From Streptomyces sp. NBC_00440 (lineage in GTDB: Bacteria; Actinomycetota; Actinomycetes; Streptomycetales; Streptomycetaceae): a stretch of 64,000 bases of DNA. How positions within the stretch are numbered: the stretch's first letter is position 1; every line of letters begins with the position of its first letter. The notes beneath the pieces are model-generated. The model was not told the origin of the DNA, searched no databases, and saw only the letters and a program-made list of their open reading frames with translations. Shown here one piece after another: positions 49,826 to 58,806 of this stretch. The position numbers were made by a program, and so were the translations under genes. The stretch covers positions 3,769,001 to 3,833,000 of the forward strand of contig NZ_CP107921.1 of the NCBI RefSeq assembly GCF_036014215.1, in the 5' to 3' direction.

Positions 49826-50530
49826 TCACGCGGCCAGATCGTTCCGCCCGGACTCCGACCGCGCCTCCGGAATCTCCACCGCGGCAGCCGCCACCGTCCG
49901 CGTCCGCCGCGACCGCACCAGCATCCACGCCCGCTCGGACCGGGCGACGGCCCGCACCACCGGGGTCAGCAGCGCCATCGCGAACGGCGAGAGCAGCAGC
50001 GTCACCGCCGTCCCCAGCGCGAACCCGCCGACCACATCCGTCGGATAGTGCACGCCCATGAAGATCCGGCAGAACCCCTCGGCCAGCGCGAGCCCGATCG
50101 CGGCGAGCCCGAACTTCCGGTGCGCCACGAAGAGTCCGGCCCCGACCGCCATCGCGAGCGTCGCGTGATCGCTCACGAACGAGAAGTCGGTCTTGCCCTT
50201 CACCAGGACGTCGAGCCCCTGATGCTCGACGAACGGCCGGGCCCGGTGGACGAATCCGCGGATCGGTACGTTCACCAGAACAGCGATCCCGGCGGCCAGC
50301 GGCGCCCAGATGATCCCGGCGACGGCCGTCACGGCCGACTCGGTGTCCGGCCGCCTGCGCACGCTCCACCAGCACCCCAGCACCAGCAGCACCACCGCGA
50401 GCAGGATCCCGTACTCGCCGATGAACTCCATGGTCCGGTCCGCCCAGCCGGGGGCCGACTTCGCGAGGCCGTTGATGTCGTAGAGCAGCTGGACATCAAG
50501 GTTCGACCCATCGTTGGTGAGCCCAGCCAT
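49826..50530 (-). CDS. PAP2-superfamily membrane phosphatase
   Basis: The 234-residue membrane protein has the three phosphatase motifs of the PAP2 superfamily: RGFVHRARP, SFVSDHATL and CRIFMGVHYPTD, with His in motifs 2 and 3 for catalysis, and five or six helices. It should hydrolyse a lipid phosphate such as undecaprenyl pyrophosphate or phosphatidate on the outer face. ATG at 50530 has AAGGGG 7 nt upstream; the longer start at 50596 adds a basic lead. The BrkB-type and PAP2 genes are convergent. Confidence 0.88.
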   Translation of the reverse strand: MAGLTNDGSNLDVQLLYDINGLAKSAPGWADRTMEFIGEYGILLAVVLLVLGCWWSVRRRPDTESAVTAVAGIIWAPLAAGIAVLVNVPIRGFVHRARPFVEHQGLDVLVKGKTDFSFVSDHATLAMAVGAGLFVAHRKFGLAAIGLALAEGFCRIFMGVHYPTDVVGGFALGTAVTLLLSPFAMALLTPVVRAVARSERAWMLVRSRRTRTVAAAAVEIPEARSESGRNDLAA

Positions 50531-50769
50531 TCGCTGCCCCTTGCCTTTGCCTTCGCTCCACTGCGCGGCGTACGTCCGTGTAAGCCGCTGTACCAACCCC
50601 CGCGGTCAGTGCGCACTCTTGTAGGTGTCCCGGACAAGGGAACGCCCGGCACACCCGCGGCGTTCCGCTCTCTACCGAATGATCACCAGGCCGTTATCGA
50701 AGAGTGACTCATCGTCGCAGCTCAGAGGGGCCGGAGTTACAGCGAGTTCAAGCCAGGCGACGGACCGTC

Positions 50770-51774
50770 TCAGGCCTTCGACCCGTTTTTGGGCAGTGCA
50801 TTTGCGCCATCCTGGGTGACGCGCGTGGCCCCGAAGTAGTCCGGCGAGTCGATCTTGTCGAAGCGGATCACCGACCCGGTGTACGGCGCGTCGATCATGT
50901 AACCGCCGCCCACGTACAGCCCCACGTGGTGGATGGCACGGGAGTTGGAGAGGTCGTTCGAGAAGAACACCAGATCCCCCGGCAGCAGCTGATCGCGGGA
51001 CGGATGCTCCCCGGCGTTGTACTGGTCGTTGGCCACCCGCGGCAGCGTGATCCCGACGCTGTGGTACGCGGCCTGCGTCAGCCCCGAGCAGTCGAACCGC
51101 CCGCCCTGACTCGCGGTGCCGGTCCCGCCCCAGAGATACGGAGTACCGAGCTTCTGCTGCGCGTAGTAGATGGCCGCGGCGGCCTGCTGCGACGGAGCCA
51201 CCCCGTTGACCGGCCTGGCGAAGCTCTTCTCCAGGGTGCGGATGACCTTGACGTAGTTCTGCGTCTCCCGGTACGGCGGGACCCCGCCGTGCTGGATGAC
51301 GGCGTACGACCCCGCGTTGTACGCGGCGAGCATGTTGTCGCTCTGATCGCCCGGCACGTTCTTCACGTACTTGGCCAGTTCGCAGTCGTACGACGCGGCT
51401 GACGGAATCGCGTCGGCCGGATCCCAGATGTCCTTCTTGCCGTCGCCGTTGCCGTCGACACCGTGCGTCGCCCAGGTGCCGGGAATGAACTGGGCCATCC
51501 CCTGCGCGTTCGCCGGGCTCTTGGCCGTCGGATCCCAGCCGCTCTCCTGGTACAACTGCGCCGCGAGCAGTGCGGGGTTGAGCGCGGGACAGAGGTTGCC
51601 CCACTTCTGCACGGTCGCCTGGTAGGCGGCCGGCACGGCGCCCTTGGCCAGCGCGACGGTGGAACCGGTCCTGTCGATTCCGGCCGCGGCGGAGTACGTT
51701 CCGACGACGAGCAGGCCGATGAAGCCCAGACTCGCCCCGAACCCGATCCCGCCCATGACCAAGACTTTGCGCAT
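50770..51774 (-). CDS. Lytic transglycosylase/NlpC-P60 cell-wall hydrolase (VirB1-like)
   Basis: The 334-residue protein has one N-terminal membrane segment (GIGFGASLGFIGLLVVGTYS), a goose-lysozyme-like transglycosylase domain (catalytic Glu in YQESGW, then MAQFIPGTW and AYNAGSYAV) and a C-terminal NlpC/P60 peptidase with Cys in FDCSGLTQAAY and His in IHHVGLYVGG. This pairing of glycan- and peptide-cleaving domains is typical of conjugation-linked hydrolases that open peptidoglycan for secretion channels. It lies close to the T4SS-like genes but on the opposite strand. Confidence 0.92.
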   Translation of the reverse strand: MRKVLVMGGIGFGASLGFIGLLVVGTYSAAAGIDRTGSTVALAKGAVPAAYQATVQKWGNLCPALNPALLAAQLYQESGWDPTAKSPANAQGMAQFIPGTWATHGVDGNGDGKKDIWDPADAIPSAASYDCELAKYVKNVPGDQSDNMLAAYNAGSYAVIQHGGVPPYRETQNYVKVIRTLEKSFARPVNGVAPSQQAAAAIYYAQQKLGTPYLWGGTGTASQGGRFDCSGLTQAAYHSVGITLPRVANDQYNAGEHPSRDQLLPGDLVFFSNDLSNSRAIHHVGLYVGGGYMIDAPYTGSVIRFDKIDSPDYFGATRVTQDGANALPKNGSKA

Positions 51775-51815
51775 CCCTCAACCCTCCCCCATTCGGCCCC
51801 GGTTCACTGCCTACT

Positions 51816-52778
51816 TCACTCGGAAACCCGAACAGCTGATGCTGGCGTAGTCCGTTGGGGTTGATTTGACGTGATCGGCTCCACCGGCCCGACCGGAACC
51901 ACCGGATCCACCGGCCCGGAAGGCGCCGCCTCGCCCAGCCCCGCCAGCGCCCCGTAGAACGCGTCGTCCACCAGCGCCGCCCGCACCGAGCAGGCCGCGA
52001 TGACCTCGGTGAGCGAGGGGCGGGCCGCCGGGTCCTTCGCCACGCAGCGGCCGATCAGCCCGGCCAGCTCCGGCTCGACGCCGCCCAGGTCGATCTCCTC
52101 GTGCACCACCCGGTAGCCGATCCCGGCCGGCTGCCCGCCCCCGAACGGCGCCCGCCCGGTCGCCGCGTACGCCATCGTCGAGCCCAGCGCGAAGACATCC
52201 GCCGCCGGTCCGACCTGATGCGTGATCAGGACCTCGGGCGCGGCGAAACCGGGGGTCCCGGGCGCGAGCCCCGTCTCGGTGAGCGCCGCGTCCCCCGTGC
52301 CGCGGGCGATCCCGAAGTCGATCAGCTTCGGGCCCTGCGCGGACAGGATGATGTTCTGCGGCTTGAGATCCCGGTGCGTCACTCCGTACGCATGGACACT
52401 CGCCAGCCCCTCGGCGAGCGCGGCGAACACTCCGCGGCAGGTCGCCACCGGGAACGGCCCACGACGGCGTACGGCATGACTGAGCGTCGGGCCCGACACA
52501 TACTCGGTCGCCAGCCAGTACGGCGGCTCGGCCAGCGAGGCGTCGATCAGGTTCGCCGTGTACGCGCTGCGTACCGCCCGTACGGTCTCGACCTCACGGC
52601 GGAAGCGGCCGAGCGCCTCGGGATGGTCGGTGATCTCGTCCCGGATGACCTTGATCGCGACCAGCCGCCCACCGGGCGAACGCCCCAGATGGACCTGGCC
52701 CATGCCGCCCGCACCGAGCCTGGCGAGCAGTGCGTGCGCGCCTATCCGCGGCGGGTCGTGAGGTCTGAGTGCGTCCAC
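51816..52778 (-). CDS. Serine/threonine protein kinase (soluble)
   Basis: A 320-residue Hanks-type kinase with all motifs: GAGGMG (P-loop), AIKVI (Lys), HRDLKPQN (catalytic loop), DFGIAR, APE and the C-terminal helix. No transmembrane segment or PASTA repeats are seen; the last 45 residues are Pro/Val-rich. It is thus a cytoplasmic kinase. The GTG at 52778 (VDALRPHDPPRIG) is preferred because it starts the conserved segment; an upstream TTG at 52814 is possible. It lies next to the cell-wall hydrolase and the Tat-secreted protein, perhaps in the same transcript. Confidence 0.9.
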   Translation of the reverse strand: MDALRPHDPPRIGAHALLARLGAGGMGQVHLGRSPGGRLVAIKVIRDEITDHPEALGRFRREVETVRAVRSAYTANLIDASLAEPPYWLATEYVSGPTLSHAVRRRGPFPVATCRGVFAALAEGLASVHAYGVTHRDLKPQNIILSAQGPKLIDFGIARGTGDAALTETGLAPGTPGFAAPEVLITHQVGPAADVFALGSTMAYAATGRAPFGGGQPAGIGYRVVHEEIDLGGVEPELAGLIGRCVAKDPAARPSLTEVIAACSVRAALVDDAFYGALAGLGEAAPSGPVDPVVPVGPVEPITSNQPQRTTPASAVRVSE

Positions 52779-52888
52779 TGGGCCCACTGTTTCAGCCGAC
52801 CCGGCGCCAATCAAGGGGCGTTGGACCTCACGGCCGCCACGAACGCCCTCTCACCGCCGCACCCGCACACCGGCAACAGGGCTGCCCG

Positions 52889-54118
52889 TCACCGGCCGCC
52901 CGCGCCGCCCTGCCGCAGCTTCTTGAAGGTGTACGCGCCACCCCGCGCGGCCGGCACAGAGGTGCACCTGACCAGCAACCGCTCACCGCCCGCCCGGCCG
53001 GCGCTCCGGCCGGGCCGCCGGTACTCGACCACGTACGTGCCGTGCAGGACGACATGGCTGTCCGGGTCCAGTGAGCAGGTGAGCGTCGTACCGGTCTCGG
53101 TGCCCGTCCTGGCGGCGGCGGCCGGCGGGCCGGCCGCGGCCACGTCCTTGGTGGAGCCCGGCTCGGCCCCCGGCGCGGCCACCGGCTCCCGCACCGCCCG
53201 GAGCACGATGCCGCTGACCCGCGTACCGCTGCCCGTACCGCCGCCCAGCCGGCCGCCGGGCGCGGGGTGGACGAGGGCGGCGACGAATCCGTCGCCCGGG
53301 ACCACCGCGGCGAAGTCACCGTCCCAGGACCAGCCGGACTCGACGTCGTACGACAGGTCGGCCGGGCTCATCCGGTCCAGGTCCACCTGGACCGCCGGCC
53401 CGGGAGCGGACTCCACCACCGACCCCGGCGCCGACGGGCCGGCGGCGAAGGCCAGGACCACCTGCCCCAGCGGGAAGACGACGTTCTGCCCCTGTCCGGG
53501 CAGCGGCAGCGCACAGACCGGCACCGGGGCGCCCCCCGCCGGGGCGGGCTGCGCCAGACCGCACGAGAGCGGTGTCGCGGTGGTGTCCGAGATGGTGACA
53601 GCCCCGGGCGTACCCCCGCCGATGACGGTGGAGCGCGCACCCGCGCCGACATCGAGGGTCTGCCCCGGCGAGACCCGGGTGAGGTCCACCCCCGCGAGCC
53701 GGGCACCGTCCGGGGTATCACCGGGCGTGACGAAGGCGTAGTACTGCTCGGTCCAGGCCAGTTCGGTCCGGGTCGTGTACGTGCTCGTGGAGCTCCACAG
53801 GACGGGCAGCCCCCCGGTGCTCTGCTCGCTCTGCACGGCCTTGAACATCAGCAGCCGGTGGCCGGAAGCAGTCAGCTGACGCACCGTCCCGGCAGGCATG
53901 TTGACCCGTACCGCGTACCGCACACCGGGAGCGGCGAACCGGTGCGCCGCGCTGCGGGCCGGCCCGGCGTGCGGGACGGGGCGTGCGGGACGGGCAGGCC
54001 GTTCGGACACAGCCCCCTCCGCCCGGCGCAGCAGCGCGGGCACCAGGGCGGCGGCACCCACTACCGCGCCGCCCGCGGAAACCTGCCGGAGAAAGGTGCG
54101 CCGGGACTGCTCAGCCAT
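52889..54118 (-). CDS. Tat-exported protein, unknown function
   Basis: Unrecognised family. The 409-residue product begins with a twin-arginine signal (SRRTFLRQVSAGGAVVGAAA) and a short Arg/Pro linker. The mature part is beta-rich with Ser/Thr/Gly, two or three Cys (SCGLAQPAP, VPVCAL, LTCSLD) and low hydrophobicity. It is divergent from the T4SS-like operon with 475 bp between and could be an extracytoplasmic component of it, but no homology shows this. ATG at 54118 has GGAGGAC 8 nt upstream. Confidence 0.75.
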   Translation of the reverse strand: MAEQSRRTFLRQVSAGGAVVGAAALVPALLRRAEGAVSERPARPARPVPHAGPARSAAHRFAAPGVRYAVRVNMPAGTVRQLTASGHRLLMFKAVQSEQSTGGLPVLWSSTSTYTTRTELAWTEQYYAFVTPGDTPDGARLAGVDLTRVSPGQTLDVGAGARSTVIGGGTPGAVTISDTTATPLSCGLAQPAPAGGAPVPVCALPLPGQGQNVVFPLGQVVLAFAAGPSAPGSVVESAPGPAVQVDLDRMSPADLSYDVESGWSWDGDFAAVVPGDGFVAALVHPAPGGRLGGGTGSGTRVSGIVLRAVREPVAAPGAEPGSTKDVAAAGPPAAAARTGTETGTTLTCSLDPDSHVVLHGTYVVEYRRPGRSAGRAGGERLLVRCTSVPAARGGAYTFKKLRQGGAGGR

Positions 54119-54593
54119 GGGATGTCCTCCGAGTCTCGCGGTGACGAGTGCCGCGGCACCAGGGCCGCCGGACCGGTCAGCGGGGCAGCCCCGCGGGCAC
54201 CTCAGCACACCCCCGTACGGCACGGTGCGAGGCACACGGCCGGACCGGGACGCCTGCACCCGCACGGCCGAAGAACAGCCCCGGGAGGGAATAGACGGGC
54301 CGTCAGCCGGGCGCCGGGCGCAAACGGGACGGCTCCTCTTCCCCGACAGCCGCTTCCCCGGCAGCCGCATCATTGCCCGGCGTCACCCCCCGTGATACAC
54401 AGAGTAACCATGCATGTTCGACCGAGCACGAGTCCGCGTCGCAGGTCAGAGCAGCATGTTCGGACAAATGCGCGGGCATGTGCGTAAAGAGAGCCGCCGG
54501 GTTACACACGGGGGCTGTTTCATCAGCGAAGATAGGGCGTGACCCGTGCACTGGAGCATGGGCACGAACTACCCGATAGGGGCGGTGAGTTAC
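54119..54593. other. 475-bp divergent promoter region of the T4SS-like locus
   Basis: No gene is seen. GCATGTTCG occurs at 54412-54420 and 54454-54462 (42 bp apart, four helical turns), and GTAACC (54404-54409) mirrors GGTTAC (54500-54505). A possible -10 GATAGG precedes a GTG at 54546. These repeats are candidate operators; no regulator is assigned. Confidence 0.5.
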
Positions 54594-54902
54594 ATGAACC
54601 TGGCAGCCGACAAGGGCGACATCAGCACCATCATCGGCGGAATCGCCCCCAACTGGGGGCCGTTCGGGAGCCTCGGCAACGAGGCACGGATCATGGTCGA
54701 GGTCGTGATGGCGGTCGCCATCCTGCTCTGCCTCGGCATCGCGATCTGGGGTGCGGCCAAGCAGCGTATCGGCGCCACCGCACTGCGGGACACCTTCAGC
54801 GCGGAACAGGGCAAGGGCCTGATCGTCGCCGGGCTCACCGGCGTATTCATCATCGGCTCGCTGGGAACCGTCTTCACCATCGTGTACGGGATGGCCGTCT
54901 GA
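54594..54902 (+). CDS. VirB2/TrbC-like two-helix membrane protein
   Basis: A 102-residue protein with an amphipathic N-terminus (MNLAADKGDISTIIGGIAPN) and two hydrophobic helices (about 34-52 and 71-95, the second IVAGLTGVFIIGSLGTVFTI) with a short basic loop. This topology is that of VirB2-type pilins or small T4SS pore proteins. The ATG at 54594 is chosen because GGGGCGG lies 8 nt upstream; a leaderless GTG at 54546 would add 16 residues. First gene of the plus-strand operon. Confidence 0.75.
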   Translation: MNLAADKGDISTIIGGIAPNWGPFGSLGNEARIMVEVVMAVAILLCLGIAIWGAAKQRIGATALRDTFSAEQGKGLIVAGLTGVFIIGSLGTVFTIVYGMAV

Positions 54903-55061
54903 CCCCGCATCATCCGTCCCGCACTCCCCGGGCGTGCCCGGCCCACCCAGAGGTTGCGCATACCTGATGTCGAGTCACCACAGCCCGCCCGCGCGGGAAC
55001 CAGCACAGTTACCGTCGTACTGCACGACGACACGGCAAACGGTTGAGGGGGCGTCCGCGGC

Positions 55062-55916
55062 ATGAGTCTCGGAGACGAGAACAACTACGGCAGCGACGCG
55101 GGCCGCTCCGACGGCATGGGCGGCTCGGGCCAGACCCGTACGCGCCTGCCCGAGGGCGAGGGCGACCCTTACGGCGGCGCCAGACGCCCCGTACGCGCCT
55201 CACGCTCCCTCATCACGGTCGTGGGCGTCGTGGTGCTGCTCATCGCCGCCATCGCCTTCGCCAACCGCGGCAACGGCAGCAGCAGCGACGTGTCGGACGA
55301 CAGCAACGGAGCGAAGCGGCCCGGCTCGAACGCCACAGCGGCCTCCGGCGTCAAACCGGTCACGGGCAGCAACAGCGGCATCGCATCCGGCTTCGCCCAC
55401 ACGAGCCAGGGGGCGCAGAGCGCTGCGGCGAACTATGCGGTGGTGCTGGTGTCGGCCGACATCCTGAAGCCCGCCCGCCGCGGGGACATCGTGAACAAGG
55501 TGTTCGTGCCCGACCAGGTCGACGCGTTCAAGAACAAGCTCGACAAGGCCTATGACAAGCAGCTCCTGGACAAGATCGGACTCGACGCCAACGGCAACGC
55601 CGGCAAGGGCCTGACCTATGTCTCACGCACCGCACCCGTCGGCACCAAAATCACGCAGCAGTCCGGCGACACCGCGACCGTCGCGGTCTGGTGCACGGGA
55701 GTGTTCGGCACAGCCGGCGTGGGCTCGACCAGCCCGGTGACCAGCGACTGGTTCACCATGACGCTCAAGCTCCAGTGGGTGAGCGACAACTGGAAGGTCC
55801 AGAGCTTCACCCAGAAGGACGGCCCGGCCCCGGTGAACACCGACAGCAAGGCCTCCACCGCCGACGAGATCGCCAAGGCAGTCGAGCAGTACGGAGGGTT
55901 CACCTATGCCCGCTAA
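55062..55916 (+). CDS. VirB8-like bitopic membrane protein
   Basis: The 284-residue protein has a 45-residue polar cytoplasmic head, one transmembrane helix (about 48-66, LITVVGVVVLLIAAIAFANR), a Ser/Gly/Asn linker and a C-terminal domain with alternating strands (MTLKLQWVSDNWKVQSFTQK). This topology and the NTF2-like tail pattern are those of VirB8/TraM/TcpC proteins, the scaffold of Gram-positive conjugation channels; homology is inferred from topology and context. It overlaps the next gene by 11 bp. Confidence 0.75.
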   Translation: MSLGDENNYGSDAGRSDGMGGSGQTRTRLPEGEGDPYGGARRPVRASRSLITVVGVVVLLIAAIAFANRGNGSSSDVSDDSNGAKRPGSNATAASGVKPVTGSNSGIASGFAHTSQGAQSAAANYAVVLVSADILKPARRGDIVNKVFVPDQVDAFKNKLDKAYDKQLLDKIGLDANGNAGKGLTYVSRTAPVGTKITQQSGDTATVAVWCTGVFGTAGVGSTSPVTSDWFTMTLKLQWVSDNWKVQSFTQKDGPAPVNTDSKASTADEIAKAVEQYGGFTYAR

Positions 55917-57249
55917 CCCACGCCGCGCGCTCACCGTCGCGGGAGCCCTCACCGCCGTACAGACAGCGGCGGTGCTGCTCTCCGCCCGCGCGTTCGCCGC
56001 CCCCTCACCGACGCCTTCACCGTCGTCGTCGGGCAAGGACGACTGCAGCCTCCTCATCGGCCCCGTCCGTGACCGCTGCGAAGGCACCGCGGGCGGCGGA
56101 GCCAGCAACACCCCCCCGGCCGACTCCCTGGACCCTCTCTCCTCCCTGGCCAAGGGCTGTGCCGACGCCGCCGCCTGGATCGTCGGCAAGCTCTCCGACG
56201 CGGTGAAGAGCACGGCCAACGTCGACTTCACCAACAGCTCCTTCCTCCGCCAGTACGCCGTCGTCTTCGCCGCCTCCACCATCCTCACGCTCGTCCTCTG
56301 GCTCCTCGCCGTGGCCAAGCGCGCCGTCCGCGGCGTCCCCCTCACCACCGCGCTCTCCGAGGCCATCGGCTTCCTCTGGCTGACCGTCATCGCCTCCGCC
56401 TTCACCCCGCTGATCCTCTACACACTGGTCTCGGCGACCGACAGCGTCACCGAGGTCATCGCATCGGCCACCGGCGGCAAGAACGACGTCTTCTTCGGGG
56501 CCTTCGCCGAGGCGCTCAAGAAGGGCTCCGACATCGGCGGCGGCCCGATCATGCTGATCGTCACCTCCCTGGTGTCGATCCTCGCCGCCGGCGTCCTCTG
56601 GCTCGAACTCGTCATCAGGGCCGCCCTCCTGTACGCCGGCGCCCTCCTCGGCACCGTCGTCTACGCGGGCCTCGTCGACAAGAACATGTGGGGCCACGTC
56701 CGCCGCTGGGCCGGCATCATGATCGCGGTGATCATGGTCAAACCGGTCATCGTGATCGTGCTCGGCCTCGCCGGCGCGCTCTCCTCCGGCAAGGGCCCCG
56801 ACTCCTTCTCCGCCGTCGTCTCCGGCCTCGCGATCATCCTGCTCGCCATCTTCGCCAGCGGCATGATCTACCGCTTCGTCCCCGGCTTCGGTGACGAGGT
56901 CGCCGCCTCCCGCACCAACCGCAAGTCCGCGACCGACGGCGCCCAGGCCGCCGCCATGATCAGCTCGCCCGCCGCGCTCGTGTCCCAGGGCATCAAGACC
57001 CACAGCAGCCGCGGCGGGGGCGGCGGAAACGACAGCGGGAGCGGCGGAGGCGGCGGCGGACGCCCCGCCAACCCCATCTCCGGAGGCGTGGCGGCCCACA
57101 GCAGCCGCGGCGGCTCCGGCGGACAGAGCGGCCAGGGCGGCGGAACCGGCGGAAAGATCCCCAACGCCGCGTCCCCGCCCCGTAACAAGCCGAGCAGCTC
57201 CGGAACCCACAGCACACGCAACAACGGCACAGGAGGAGGAGGGCGTTGA
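55906..57249 (+). CDS. VirB6/TrbL-like polytopic membrane protein
   Basis: The 447-residue protein begins with a signal-like helix (cleaved near AFA-AP) and a Cys-bearing external segment (CSLLIGPVRDRCEG), followed by about six hydrophobic helices from residue 108 to 325 and a Gly/Ser/Arg-rich cytoplasmic tail with two copies of AHSSRGG/THSSRGG. This is the layout of VirB6/TrbL channel proteins. It overlaps VirB8-like by 11 bp and the next gene by 4 bp, indicating tight translational coupling. Confidence 0.78.
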   Translation: MPANPRRALTVAGALTAVQTAAVLLSARAFAAPSPTPSPSSSGKDDCSLLIGPVRDRCEGTAGGGASNTPPADSLDPLSSLAKGCADAAAWIVGKLSDAVKSTANVDFTNSSFLRQYAVVFAASTILTLVLWLLAVAKRAVRGVPLTTALSEAIGFLWLTVIASAFTPLILYTLVSATDSVTEVIASATGGKNDVFFGAFAEALKKGSDIGGGPIMLIVTSLVSILAAGVLWLELVIRAALLYAGALLGTVVYAGLVDKNMWGHVRRWAGIMIAVIMVKPVIVIVLGLAGALSSGKGPDSFSAVVSGLAIILLAIFASGMIYRFVPGFGDEVAASRTNRKSATDGAQAAAMISSPAALVSQGIKTHSSRGGGGGNDSGSGGGGGGRPANPISGGVAAHSSRGGSGGQSGQGGGTGGKIPNAASPPRNKPSSSGTHSTRNNGTGGGGR

Positions 57250-58796
57250 CGACCCAGTCCCAGCCGGTCGCGCCCCGCCGCACGTATCTGATCGGCCGCG
57301 CCCGGCCATCGGCGATCGTCGGCAAGAACCGCGAGACGGGCGAGATCGCACTGATCATCGCGGGCGCCTTCCTCGGCATGATGTGCGGACTCCTCGTCCC
57401 CGTCCTGCCCCTGCGCATCGTGACGCTGACCGGCTTCCCGATGCTGGCCCTCGCCGCGGTGTACGTCCCGTACAAGCACCGCACGTTCTACAAGTGGTTC
57501 GAGATCAACCGCAGCTACAAGCGCTCCCTGCGCCGCGGCACCGCCTACCGCTCCCCCACCATGGAAGCGGGCATCGCACTCGACGGCCGCGAGGTCGAGA
57601 TCGGCCCGCCGCCCGGCATCGGCAGGATCAACTGGCTGGCGGCCCCCTTCGGCCCCGACGAGATCGCCGTACTCCTGCACGCCGACCGGCGCACCGTCAC
57701 CGCCGCCATCGAGATCGAGGGCCCCGGCGTCGGCCTGCGCGACTCGGAGGACCAGGAAGCCCTGGTGGACCGGTTCGGCACCCTGCTCAAGCATGTGGCC
57801 AACGGCGACGGATTCGTCACCCGCCTGCAGATCCTCGCCCGCACCCTCCCCGCCGACCCGGACGCACACGCCAAGGACGTCGCCCAGCGCGGCGACCCCC
57901 GCGCCCCCGGCTGGCTCCAGGACTCGTACGACCAGCTCGCCTCCATGGTCTCCACCTCCAGCGAGCAGCACCGCGCGTACCTGGTGGCCTGTATGCACTT
58001 CACCCGCGAACTGGCGTCCGAAGCCCACGCCATGGCCCGCGCCGCCCGGCCCGCCGCAGGCCGCCGCCTCGACAAGGACGCCGGCCTCGCCGTCGTCATG
58101 GCCCGCGAACTCACCGACATCTGCGCCCGCCTCGCCGAGGCGGACATCCGGGTACGCCAGCCCCTCGGCCAGGGACGGCTCTCCTCGCTCGTGCACTCCA
58201 TGTACGACCCGGACCACCCCATCGACCACATCCAGGCCATGACGAAGCGCAACGCCTGGCCCGCCGAGCTCGACGCCGTCGAACCCACCTACCTCCAGGC
58301 CAAGACCCGCGAGTCCTCCACCCGTGCACCCTGGTGCCACGCCACCGCCTGGGTGAAGGAGTGGCCGATGACCCCCGTCGGCGTCAACTTCCTCGCCCCG
58401 CTGCTCGTCCACACCCCGGACGTGATCCGTACGGTCGCGGTCTGCATGGACCTCGAACCGACCGAGGTCGCCATCGAGCGCATGCTCACCGAGAAGACCA
58501 ACGACGAGGCCGAAGCATCCCGCGCCGCCAAGATGAACCGGACCGTCGACCCACGCGACGTCGCCACCCACGGCCGCCTCGACCAGCGCGGCGAAGACCT
58601 CGCCAGCGGCGCGGCAGGCGTCAACCTGGTCGGGTACATCACGGTCTCGTCCCGCTCACCCGAAGCACTGGCCCGCGACAAGCGGACCATCCGCGCATCG
58701 GCCGGCAAGTCGTATCTCAAGCTCGAATGGTGCGACCGCGAGCACCACCGCGCCTTTGTGAATACGCTGCCGTTCGCGACCGGCATCCGCCGATAG
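57246..58796 (+). CDS. SCO6880/PrgI-type protein, probable N-terminal VirB4 partner
   Basis: A 516-residue protein with two adjacent hydrophobic helices (about 37-75) followed by a cytoplasmic domain resembling the N-terminal domain of VirB4-type ATPases; it contains no Walker motifs. It resembles proteins annotated as the 'SCO6880 family' in conjugation-like loci (recalled). The TTG start at 57246 is fixed by a 4-bp overlap (TTGA) with the preceding stop. Given the short VirB4 ATPase encoded next, the two chains may together replace a fused PrgI-VirB4. Confidence 0.8.
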   Translation: MTTQSQPVAPRRTYLIGRARPSAIVGKNRETGEIALIIAGAFLGMMCGLLVPVLPLRIVTLTGFPMLALAAVYVPYKHRTFYKWFEINRSYKRSLRRGTAYRSPTMEAGIALDGREVEIGPPPGIGRINWLAAPFGPDEIAVLLHADRRTVTAAIEIEGPGVGLRDSEDQEALVDRFGTLLKHVANGDGFVTRLQILARTLPADPDAHAKDVAQRGDPRAPGWLQDSYDQLASMVSTSSEQHRAYLVACMHFTRELASEAHAMARAARPAAGRRLDKDAGLAVVMARELTDICARLAEADIRVRQPLGQGRLSSLVHSMYDPDHPIDHIQAMTKRNAWPAELDAVEPTYLQAKTRESSTRAPWCHATAWVKEWPMTPVGVNFLAPLLVHTPDVIRTVAVCMDLEPTEVAIERMLTEKTNDEAEASRAAKMNRTVDPRDVATHGRLDQRGEDLASGAAGVNLVGYITVSSRSPEALARDKRTIRASAGKSYLKLEWCDREHHRAFVNTLPFATGIRR

Positions 58797-58806
58797 GGGC
58801 CCTGTG

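Noticed and set aside
49826..54118. PAP2 phosphatase and kinase as parts of the T4SS-like locus
   Set aside because: They are on the opposite strand with no specific link; the kinase is only mentioned as a possible neighbour.
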